Source: Xiphophorus maculatus
Lineage: Eukaryota > Chordata > Actinopteri > Cyprinodontiformes > Poeciliidae
Direction of reading: 5' to 3'
Length of the DNA: 64,000 nucleotides
Assembly (NCBI RefSeq): GCF_002775205.1
Contig: NC_036450.1
Location: forward strand, 14,031,479 to 14,095,478
Shown here: one piece after another, positions 53,660 to 64,000 of the stretch
Layout of the letters: each line of letters starts with the position of its first letter
Numbering within the stretch: the first letter of the stretch is position 1
The notes under the pieces: model-generated
Seen by the model: only the letters and a program-made list of their open reading frames with translations
The model's database searches: none
Told to the model about the DNA's origin: nothing
Program-made: the position numbers and the translations under genes

Positions 53660-56600
53660 AACTCATTAAGAAGTTGAGATATTCTGCAAAAATTCGAGCT
53701 GCTCCTATTAGCATGCGTTATTTACTTTACAGTCAGACACTGGAGGAAAAAACATTTTTCAAACTATTTAAATGCTCTGCCTACCATTCAGCTCAAAGCC
53801 ATTTAAATATCTGAGCTAATATCTGGGAAAAGGGGATGAAATGGTTTGCAGTGGTGCCAACACGATAGGAACTTGACAGATAAGGCCCAAAAGGGGAATT
53901 CTCTTTCAGACTTGCAGATGTGTCGATATGAATGTTGCTGAAAAATTCTGATGCACATCTCGACTGTTTTTCATCTGTGTGAGAACACTGAGAGGTGTGT
54001 CTGCTCATGTCTATGCATGATATCATTAGGGATTGCAAAACAAGCAGGGGCATGAGATGGGCCTAATCTTTGTTCTTTCCTTATTAGGTAATGCTATTGA
54101 TATGTGTGCATCTGTCATGACTGGAGTCGTGATTCAAATCTCACCACTTCAAAATGAGTCGATTCATTTGACTGTGAAAGTAAATATTACAAAATATGCA
54201 AGCCTGAACAGTTCAGAGTCATGTTTTCCCAAAGGGCTGTACATTAGGAATATGAACTCTAAGGCCTCAGAGCATTAGCTGTTTGTCAGCGTTGGTGGTT
54301 CATAGGTCAGTCCTTAAATGAGAAGGTAAACAAAACATTTGACAATGTGAAGGATGGCTTCCAAGTTATTTTTTCTGAACTATGACTTCTTTACATTTCT
54401 CTTCATTTTGCTGAAAAAGGAAATCCCTGATATGTTGTGCAATCACACCTTAAATGAAAAAGCCTCAGAAATAGCTCTGTAATTTGAGAAAGTGCTGAAC
54501 TGATGGATTACTGCTTCTGTTTATATGCTTTTTTTTTTTATAAAGACTTGCTTATATATACATCTTATTTCTTGTACACCAAATTCCCCCATTTGTGGTT
54601 CAGTATTCACAGAATTTTGTGTGGTAACGTGACTCCAAAGTATTTGCAAAAACATTTCTTGGGCATAGATGTTTCTGGCTTTATGGCAGTTTTCAGCCAG
54701 CACTGCTTTAGTTTATCTGCTGGATATATACCATAATATCTGAGTAATCTAAAAGACTTTCTTCAGATCCAGTTGTTTTTGGGTTATATCTTCTATTGCT
54801 TTCTATGTGGTTCTTTAAAATAACAAATCTAAGTTAACTACAAGGCTTAAAAAACAAAACACAATCCTTTATTGTCACCAACTTTATTCTTCATTTAATG
54901 TACCTAGTATGTCTTTTTGATTTAGCAATAGTTCACTGGTCTTTCCAGATCTGCCCATATCCATTATGTAACCAGCAACAAACACCTTCTCCATCTTTTT
55001 TATTGAAATGCTTTCACTCCATGAAGGAAAAAGAGGACTGGAAACAGTCTTTGGCAGTCTTTTTTTAAATCAACTAGCATGTTTGGTACCTTCGTCTGCA
55101 TGCTCTCAATAATTTTTTCATTCTACTTTAGTTCTCTTTTCTTTTTTGTCATTGTAATTTGTTTGATTTAAAATAAAAGGAAGTTTACCAACATTTCTCA
55201 TGCTCCCCCCCAAAATTAACTGCACTTCTGACATGAAGATTGTAAAACTATATGGTGAAATTATGTTTTAATGGGGAAAACTCAGTTTGTTGCCAGATAA
55301 CAGTTGGGGAAACAATGCGTGCTACCCTGTCACTTTCACATGTAGTTTTAATCCTTTCCTTCCCAATTTCTACTATCCACTTGTTCTCCTTCAGGCTTGA
55401 ATGGAAGATTGTGTGAAAACAGGCTCCCTGATTTGCCATGCGTCTGGTACAACAAAACCAGGTGACGGGCTGCAGCAGGTGGTGCTTTGTCCCAGAGGCA
55501 GCCTGACTGGCAGCTTCAAAAAGACATTCCTTTAGGATGATAAAACATTTTACTCATGAAATATTCACTGGGAAAGAAAGGCATGTCGTCTTATAACCCA
55601 GCTGTGTTTCTGGGGATTACATATGTAATTTCTTGAATAAAATGAAACATTAAGTCACCCGTTCTAGCTCAAGAGACAACTTTTACTGACTGAAACAATT
55701 GATAAAAGAGAGAAGAGAGTTTCTTCTTCAAGTATTGTAAACATACCTTAGACCACGTGGTGTTTGATGTTTTAGTTTTGGTGTCTGCATGCACCCTTCC
55801 TGTTTGGTAGGGGCAAAGGTAACATTTCCACATGACTGTTAAGTGACAGAAGTTGTGAAACAGACACACACACACACACCTTCCTCTAAAAAAACAGTAT
55901 TCTGCAAATCTGGTTTAACAGTTTCCTCACTTATCGCTTTAAATAAATTTTACAATATACCAAGCCTTCACATTTCACCCCACTTGACCTCAGTCTTTCT
56001 TCCAGTAAGTATTTTAAAGCTTCAGTGTTTCAGGGGAAAAGGAATGCATAACAGGCAGGCATTAGACAGTGAAACTTAATGGTGGATGAAATATTTTTAC
56101 GCTTGCATGTATCTTGCTGCCTTCCTGACGTTTTTAATTTCTAATTGAGGCATTATTAATATATTTGAGAATAAGGAGCTACTGAGGTGTTTTTAGATTT
56201 ATAGTAATTCTTGGAAAGCTTGCATAACTTTTGAGTTGCCAGTGAAATCTGAGTTCTAACAAGTCCCTCGCTATTAAGGGTGTGTCTCGTCTTCACTTCT
56301 TTCTCGCGCAGGTCCAGCGCCACAACAGTGGTGTGAGGAATGACATCTTGTCTCTTTGCTCCTTGTGGTTAACAAAGGCGGGGGTTGGCTAAATATGAAT
56401 GCATGGAAGACATTTTGTCTTGTCTCTTGAGCTCTAAAGCCGAAGTATCAGTTTGTGGACTGTAAAAAGGAAAGATGAAATTCAAGATGTTGCCCGCTTG
56501 ACTGGAGTAATGATGCCTTTCCGTCACAGCTCATAATTTTCAGAATGCCTTATTTGCCTTGGGTTTGGTTGTTTTTTACCCTCTATGTGTAATGTTGGCA

Positions 56601-57160
56601 TGATTACACTTGGTTTGAATTATGTTCAAAACAGTCGTGGTTCTTTATCCTTAATAAGCAGGTATACAAGTAGCTTCACTTGTTTTTCCCGTGAAGAAAG
56701 ACTGCTTGTCTCATGCAGAACATCTAGTGACAGATTGCTGACATAATGTGCTCAACAAATGGCTTTAAAATGCTGGTTGAGATGGTTTTCATTTTCTTTT
56801 TAAGATAAAAAAGATCACCGCTGGAACATGTTTTTTCCCTCAATTTGTATTAGTTATTGCAGGTTATTTCAAGCCTTACATTCATTTAGCTGGATATTCA
56901 GTCAGCATTATTTAATAATTTACACAAAGTGTTAGACATTCATCCTCTTTTTTTCCCCCCTTGCTGTCAATCTGTTGATTTCAAAATATAAGTAGGCCAA
57001 GAATCACTTTCACTCTTCATTCCGATAGTTTTCCTTGTTAAGCAACTAATACCTGCTCTGAAACGGCTGAGTCTGACATTTGAATCTTGTTGACAAAATA
57101 TAAATAACAGGTTTAGTTTTCTCATATGTATTCTTGCTCTAAAATGGATTTAGTCATTAT
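53660..57160. other. pdlim5 intron 1, no further feature seen
   Basis: AT-rich intronic DNA. A (CA)n tract lies at 55864-55879. Open frames up to about 86 codons have no family match I can recognise. Confidence 0.4.
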
Positions 57161-57162
57161 AA

Positions 57163-57860
57163 TGCCTTGCAAAAGTATCCCCACCCTTTACTTTTGCCAA
57201 ATTAAATCTGTAAACAAGGCATTTTAAAAGGATTCAACTGGTAGGTCAGCAAAAAGTAGTGCATGATTGTGACGTGAAAGGAGACTGGTTTGTGATTTCC
57301 AATTGTTTTTAAATGAAAAGGAGAAAAAAAAGGTAAGGCTTTATACTAATTGAATCCAAAATTCACCTGTCAAAAATTTGATGGCATTATAAAAATAGCT
57401 GTTCCATGAAGACTTCTGGGAAAACCTAAGTGAACAAACACCATCATGGACACTGAGGAGCACAGGAGACAGACCTGGGATGAAGTACTGGACAAGTTGG
57501 TTATAAATTTTAATCCCAAACTTGGGGACACATGCAACAAAGAACTGTAAGATCTGTTTTTCTGTAATTGAGAAAATTCACGTGCAAACCTGCTAAAGCA
57601 TGGCTCTACTCATAAACGGACAAGTTGGCCAAAGAGATCATTAAACAGAGAAGCTTGGTAACTGTGTAGGAGCTGCAACAATTCAAAAAAAACAGTTGAC
57701 AGAATAACCACTGGTTAACTCCACGAATACACCATTTTCGGAGGAATGATGGGAGGAAAACTGTAGGAAAGCCCTCTTTAAAGTTCACCACAAGCCATGG
57801 CTGGTACATACGAGACGCATGTAAGAAAGGCGTCTAATTGGAGGAGACCAAAAGAGACTT
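57163..57860 (+). mobile_element. Tc1-like relic in pdlim5 intron 1, sense
   Basis: Begins AATGCCTTGCAAAAGTATCC, the family terminal repeat. At 57440-57500 CACCATCATGGACACTGAGG, then AGCACAGGAGACAGACCTGG and GATGAAGTACTGGACAAG, is the start of the transposase (M-x-T-x-E-H-x-R-Q-x-x-D-x-V). Stops follow soon after. Decayed beyond about 57.86 kb. Confidence 0.75.
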
Positions 57861-58289
57861 TATGACCTTCCACCAATGTGACAATGTGGCTGCTGATGCT
57901 GTTTTGTGTTCATCTATTTTGCCTTTTTGACTACACTAACCATATTAATTAATTAGACAAATTCCAGACAAGTTTGGTTATTAATGCTTAAACATTTTGA
58001 TCAGATTCTCTAAATCCATTCTGACTGAGCTTGGGCCAATTCTTAAAAAAAAAAAAAAAAAAGGACTGGGTGTTCAAAGTTGGCTAAGGATTGACTCAGG
58101 TTAGATGGATACAAATGTGTGCTCCACTTATTTAGTGTTTTATTCATGGAAAATGTTGAAATCTGTTTTTGTTTTGGATCTTCTAAATTGATTAGGTTAA
58201 TCACATGATATGTCAATGAAATGCATTGAAGTTTGAAACTCTGTTATTCTAGATACAGGCCTAATAAAGTGATAAAAATGTGTTTCTAG

Positions 58290-58395
58290 GTACATCATGA
58301 GCAACAGCTACAGTGTCTCCCTGGCCGGCCCTGCCCCGTGGGGCTTTAGACTGCAAGGAGGGAAGGACTTCTGCCTGCCCCTCACCATCTCACGG
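58290..58395 (+). CDS. pdlim5: pdlim5 first coding exon (start of PDZ domain)
   Basis: Acceptor TTTCTAG, seven bases of 5'UTR, ATG at 58297, 33 codons, donor CACGG|GTGAGT in phase 0. The product [20 protein letters not shown] then [13 protein letters not shown] is the N-terminus of a PDLIM/Enigma protein. PWGF is the carboxylate-binding loop of the PDZ domain. Beginning MSNxYSVSL(V/A)GPAPWGF matches PDLIM5 (ENH) better than LDB3 (MSYSVTLTGPGPWGF). Pdlim5 is a scaffold that binds alpha-actinin and Z-discs through PDZ and protein kinases through LIM domains. The remaining PDZ and LIM exons are not found before 64000, so the gene is cut by the window edge. Adjacency to opn4x supports PDLIM5, since OPN4X and PDLIM5 belong to the duplicate of the OPN4-LDB3 region. 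Confidence 0.88.
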
Positions 58396-58399
58396 GTGA

Positions 58400-61300
58400 G
58401 TAGGGGATGGACACGCACACGCAAATGTACCCTTCACTTCATGACGGTCACTTCAAAGGAATGCAACCCATGCATGTTTTGCCATTTGCTTCCTCAGTTT
58501 CAAAAGGACCATTTGCCTCTTGTGTGGCTCTTGTTTCTGGATTTGGACAGCTCATTCAACAGTTTGTGGCCTGTTGCTCAAGGCTTTTACACTCCTCCTG
58601 TCTGCCTATTGTTGTCAAAATCACATTGCATAACAGGATCTAGACATAATCTGTCCATTTGGAAAATGAATCACATATTTCATAGATTAAGAAAATGGGT
58701 GTTAATGACTATTGTCATTTAGCCATTTGACTGAGGGATAAGCGACCTTTCCTCTTCTCTGGTATTTCTCCTGATTAGAGACACAGGAGACATGGTGTGC
58801 ACTGTGGAAGCAGTTGAGTGTAACCCTAGAGAGCCACAGTGGTTCTGTAATAACTATTTGGGGACGTTCTGCCACATAAATTCAAAGTGGACTAACCAGG
58901 ACCTTTCAATCTGTGTTCTGGGAGCTGGATGGCTTTTTGTTGGCGTGAATATACACAATAACATAATTTATGATATTGGTTGAGGAGGACATTTCTCAAG
59001 CATTGTGTTACAGCATCTGCTACAGAAATTAAAAAGAAACCTTCCGTTTACATTAGCAGTTCAGCAAATACAACTGAAGTTGCCATTTAGTCCTCCACCC
59101 GTACGGATTGTGCTTTGTGTACTTCTTCAGAAAGAGAGGGGAGTCACTCAGGTTTCGCCACTTCCTGTTATGAAACTCTAATCTGAGTGTCACGACCAAG
59201 GTCAGTTCCTCTGTTTATTTGTTGTTGGCAGGATTAGTTACGGAATGTCGTATCATGTGTGCAAAGAAATTATGCCTCTCATTTGATGATGTGTCCATTA
59301 GTGTTCAGACACAGCCACTCGAAGAGAACAGAAAGGCCAATGTTTGTTTTCCACGCTATTTTTAAGTCTTGCTACGGTGATAATAATTGGTATGTAGGAC
59401 ATTATGTTGTCAGTGGAAATCTTGTCAATATGAAAGCAGCTGATGAATGAAGCGTGAAGCACGTCCTCATTTAGAAGCTTATCTGACAGCAGAGTTTCCT
59501 CAACAACACTAGTACAGTAGGAGAAAACAAGTGACAGGTGAGACTGTTAATGTCCAGACAATTACATGCAGTCATTAGTCTAAACATAACAGTCATTTTG
59601 TGTTTTTAAATATTTAAACATTGTTTTTTTTTTCAATTCTTTGGTGAACAACTTAATAAAAATATTTAGAAGTAGAAGCCAAGCCAACTTTGTTTATGCA
59701 GTTTAAGAACCACACTCCTGACCAAAGTACTGAAGAAATATTTTATACTATTATAAACAATAAAACACAGATACAAAATACAGAAAAAGATGCTATAAAG
59801 CAACTCTAACAAATAAAATTAGCTCAATTGTGGTGGGTCAAAAGTCTAAGGATAAAAATGTATTTTCAGAGGTGATCTAAAGAATAACAGCAAAGATGCC
59901 TCTCTGACATTCATATGCAGGTGAAGTTACTCTTCTGATCCTATTGAACAGGGGAAGCAAAGTCATTGTAAAAGCTCAGAGAGGTAGGGCGGTGCAGGAT
60001 TATTTAGAGATTGGAAAAACAAATAAAAGAATTTGTGAAAGAAGGGTGGCAGGGTTCCAGGATATTGTGCAATCCTGCCTAATTTGTGTAGTGTCTATAA
60101 CCAGCTTTGAAGTAAAGCATTGCACCACTCATGATGTCTTATTACTAGTCTGTATTTTATTTCAGAAATCTCTAATGAATCTATCCTTGGTTTATAATTT
60201 GGTGGCTGGTTTGTGTCTTGACTGTGTGGTGGAATGATATATAATTTAATCTCATTTTAGACATGGTGAGCATTATTGGAAACGATCCATTAGAGTTGGT
60301 GGACAAGACACATTTACAAACATCTGCAAAAAGTTTAGCTGCTCCTTTAATCCCTTCATCCAGTTGGTGAGTTAGGAAACTGTGTTGACCTCAAGCTTGT
60401 TTCTGGGTTCATTAGAGACCTGCGATGTTAAATATACTTACCATGTTGAGGAGTATGCATCTGTTGACAACACATCAGAGCTTGAACTTATTTTGCTCCG
60501 ATAAATGACGTTGCCATAGAGTAATGATGTAATGACTTGATTTTACATATGCCTACCATATTCAAGTTATTCAACGATTATGAACAAAGTGTAAGGCTTT
60601 GGTAGGTTGCAGGATGACCACAGACAATTATTGGGATTTCCATATAGGGAATTTTGGGCCTTAGTACTTAAAATAACTCTTAATGACTGTAAGAGATGCA
60701 ATAAAAGTAATTTCCACCAAAATGTTGTAGCACAGCTTTTACATTGTAGTCCAATACCACACGTATTGGACTACAATATTCAGACTAAAATTGTATTTGA
60801 CGTTTTGTTAAATAACAAACTTGATTCAGTGCCGTTAATTGTTCAAACTAGGACCACCCAGTACCTCATGAATGATTTATGGAGCTAGGACTCAATTATA
60901 TACTTTTGCGTGGGTGTGTCTCTGTATGTGTGTGGAGGGGTGCCGCTATTTGTTTTTCCTGCGACTCGTCCAGATCATTTAGAACAAGGCTGCTGCGCTT
61001 CTTTTCAGAGTTCCCTTTTGACTGTTTTCCAGAGCTGGAAAATATTCTCAAAATGCTTTTTATTCTCCCAAGTTGGAATACATATGCTAGGGAAGCAGCG
61101 CCGAATCCATTTCTTTGTCCGTTGGGCCGGTTTCTTTTTATTATCCCTTTATTTGCTGTTGTAAGGGCTTGTAATACTTTCTGAAAACAGACAGGCTAAT
61201 TTTAGGTTGGTTTCTGCAGGAAGCTTTGTAGTAATGCACTGCTTTTAGTCACTATATTTTTAGTATGGCAAAGTTAATTCCACTCTATCTGAATAGGAAT

Positions 61301-64000
61301 TAGGCCATAGAAATGATCCTGGTAGCCTACATTAAGGTTGGATGTAAATTTAATATACTTTTTTATAAAAGTGTTAACTTTGATTATTTATATTTTTTAA
61401 GTTTTTTTAGACCAAACCCATCCCAAAGATATTCCAACATTTATTGGGACACTTGCCTTTTCTGGAAGTATTGTTAGTTTAATTTTGTTTGCAGCAGTCT
61501 TTTACTGCTCTCTTTGATCTGCCTTTAAACAGCCCCTTCACTCACCAACCATTATTCTTCTCAGACATTTTTCTGAAACTCTTTTAAATCCAGCACACGA
61601 GACGGTGGCCAAAACTGCAGTTTAATTTCCTCTCCGCAGACTCGACAGACCTCTATAAACCACCATGAAATACTGCGGAAACTTACTCTAGGAAGCATTT
61701 TGTACTAGAAATGTTCTTGCTTACAGTAAAAAAAGTATTATATACGCTTAAAGTACCTAACATGTCTGTTTTATTAGAATTTGTTTTGCTTCTTGACAGG
61801 TTGAGAACTGGTTCAGGGAAAAGGTTTAAAATTTTAATGCAATATAAAAACATTACCCCAAAAACATAGTTCTAGTTAAAATGACTTCCATTGAAGAAAA
61901 TATTGCGACTGAAAACCTAATATCATCTTTGGCTTCTTGATTATGTTGGCTGTTTGGACCTGACCATAAGTGCTGGTTCAGAAACAAATAAAAGCAAGCT
62001 GTTAAAGGAAAAATAAAAGCATACCCTACATTTTCGGAAACCACACAGACAAGCTGTGGTCTGTGCTGCTTAGCTGGGAAGCAGCTTGTATTTTCCTTAA
62101 CCATCAGTTGTGCAGGCTCCTGGAGATGCGTTCAGGTTCCATATGGATAGCTGTTCTCTGCAGTATGTGTTTGATCCCGGTATGATTGGTTTGTGTCTGC
62201 CTCAAGCTTTTAGGAGGGCATCTGCTTTCAGGCTCCCTTCTGCAATATGGCAGAGCTACAAAGAGTAGCTGTGGTGTCACTTTATTTTGATTTAGACAAC
62301 TTTTTGGAGGAATTAAACTTTTCTATGATTTCTTCCATGTGACTAAAAAAAACCTGCATGCTGAAGCTCATGATCTGTTTTATGGGGAGAGCTTTGACTA
62401 CAACTTTTGGCATTTTTCTGTGCCACTGTTAAAATATGGCTGGGCATGCATAGTAATGAATTTTTTAGAGCGAAGCATAATGCTTTGGAAAGAACCTTGG
62501 GTAGCGTTTGTGTTGTTCTTTTACTGTAGCAGAAAGCTGTTGTCGAATGTTTCACTTCAAACCGAACAGCATGGAGTTGGGATCCAGTTCTGCCTCTTTG
62601 CTCAAACTTTTCCATATCTTCTGGCTCAGGAGGCGAAACCAGCTGGCTCTTTTCTGGACCTGTCTATAAAGAGCGTTTAGTATTCGGGTCGGTACTTTGC
62701 TATGTGTTTTTGTTTGTGTTGTCATGGCAATTTGACTAAGGGGTCCTTTAAGGTTTTCCTGGCATCTAAGATTTTCTAGCTGCCAGATTGATGTAGTAAC
62801 AGACTGGGATCAAACCATGACAACAGTTTGTCTACCTCTGTTCATGTCCTTAATTGGGATGCTTGGCTTTGAGAAGATGAGCCTGTGCTATTTGAACAAC
62901 CTGTCCCCCGCTGTGTGCTACTGTTCAACATAAATACAAACCGACTACATGGAACTTCAACATTACTGATTTAGTAGCGTGATTCAATTTAAAACAATAA
63001 AAGGGAAATTAAATGTTGTTGTCACTATTATTATACAATTCCATTCAAAGAGCTGCTGTAGGTGCTGATGGCTGGGGATGAAGATTCTCAGAGTTGTGTA
63101 TAATATTCTTTGTTATAAAAAATCGTCCTACAACATTCTCCAGAGTGGGCCTCAGAATAGAACCAGCCATCTTTATGAGCTTGTTTTTAAATCACTGGCT
63201 AACAGATGAGGTGAGAAGACCACAACATTTATAGAAGAACTGTAGCTTCTTGCTTAAATACTGAAGGACTTATGCTTCCCCTCGAAGTAAAGCATATACA
63301 GCAATCCTCTATATTTGCAACTTGCTACATGAGGCCTCAAAGTATTTTGAATTAAACGGAAGACTAATTTTAGACTCCAGTTAAACTCACGTTGGTCCGA
63401 ATTGCTCTTTTAGAAGAGCGGTGGCTCTGGCAGCAACGGGTTATGTCAAAGTGTGAAGATCAGCCCACAATTCAGAAAACACCTGTACATTCACCTCAAA
63501 TCATCCTGAAGAAACTGCAAAATAACCTATTTTTGCACTGGAATTATAATACCATGAAACCATAAAACTGTAATATTTTTAGCTTATCATGCTGTCATAA
63601 TTTCATACTGGCTCATGCCTAATTATGATGTCTCGTTTTTGAGTGGCTTTAGATTAACTCAGAGCTACATTATCTGGCAGCATTGTGACATAGTGAGGTT
63701 CCGTGAGCCTTTCCTTGTTTGTGATGACATGGTCTTTAAACTCAAGACTTCTCCATATAAGGTTCTTTGTCTTACTCCATCCTTCACAGATGTGACATGC
63801 AGCTTACTAGCCTTCCAGCTCCCACCACAAGATACTTCCTGTAGCATGACGTCCCAGATGTGAAGCAATCCTCCTCCTTACTTCATACTTTCACTGAAGG
63901 CAGGAAGTTACACGCTGAGAAGCAAGGGAGGTGGTTAGTGTATTCGTAGTGTTGAAGTGTGAAGCTAAAAGCACTGGGCAAGCTAAGCTGTTCAGTAAAA
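58400..64000. other. pdlim5 intron 2 up to the window end
   Basis: No further PDLIM5 exon was found; the expected next piece would encode the GKAAQA...GD(V/L) part of the PDZ domain. The stretch holds short chance open frames, a 15-bp-arm hairpin at 60743-60777 and a possible transposon end near 61425. Nothing else is supported. Confidence 0.45.
60743..60777. repeat. Perfect 15-bp inverted repeat
   Basis: ATTGTAGTCCAATAC, five-base loop CACAC, then GTATTGGACTACAAT. Exact pairing with a tight loop. No U-run follows and the context is intronic, so function is unknown. Confidence 0.9.

Noticed and set aside
58290..58395. LDB3 instead of PDLIM5
   Set aside because: The MSN start and GPAPWGF fit PDLIM5 better, and the neighbour is an OPN4X-type rather than OPN4M-type melanopsin. 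Full-length sequence would settle it.
58297..58722. Long 141-codon single-exon reading of the pdlim5 start
   Set aside because: Similarity to PDLIM5 stops exactly at the GTGAGT donor at 58396; the remaining codons are intronic.

Overview
The window is nuclear DNA of a ray-finned (teleost) fish. Host genes have short exons split by GT-AG introns, and background DNA is AT-rich. Fish-type repeats are scattered throughout: decayed Tc1-like transposons, a Dong/R4-type retrotransposon with a restriction-like endonuclease, LINE tails, a tRNA-derived SINE and long (TA)n arrays. There is no bacterial-style gene organisation and no CRISPR array. I cannot name the species.

Three host genes are supported. 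(1) Positions 4792 to about 13870, minus strand: gdnf, glial cell line-derived neurotrophic factor. It has a TATA box and probable non-coding first exon near 13.2-13.9 kb, a signal-peptide exon at 10866-11070, and a large last exon at 4792-5351 carrying the cystine-knot ligand. The joined reading is 254 residues. (2) Positions 42775-47248, plus strand: a melanopsin of the Xenopus-like class (opn4x). Nine coding exons splice in consistent phase to 433 residues, with retinal lysine, tyrosine counterion position, DRY and NPxxY motifs. (3) From about 51.95 kb, plus strand: the start of pdlim5 (Enigma homologue). A probable 5'UTR exon ends at 52067 and the first coding exon is 58290-58395; the rest of the gene lies beyond the window. 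An opn4x-pdlim5 pair mirrors the OPN4-LDB3 pair of the paralogous mammalian region.

Layout: 1-4.7 kb no gene; 4.8-13.9 kb gdnf with transposon debris in its long intron; 14-42.7 kb a gene-poor stretch holding a 5'-truncated Dong/R4 element with an open 413-codon frame (23385-24626), a decayed antisense LINE (26.7-27.6 kb), a SINE (32.8 kb) and several Tc1 relics; 42.7-47.6 kb opn4x; 47.6-51.9 kb repeats, including a near-perfect TA-cored palindrome; 52-64 kb pdlim5 first intron, first coding exon and second intron.

The genes do not form a pathway. Gdnf is a secreted growth factor, Opn4x is a photoreceptor GPCR and Pdlim5 is a cytoskeletal scaffold. The most interesting host-gene signal is an in-frame open extension of 72 codons directly after the opn4x TAG stop. 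I found no convincing new multi-gene system.
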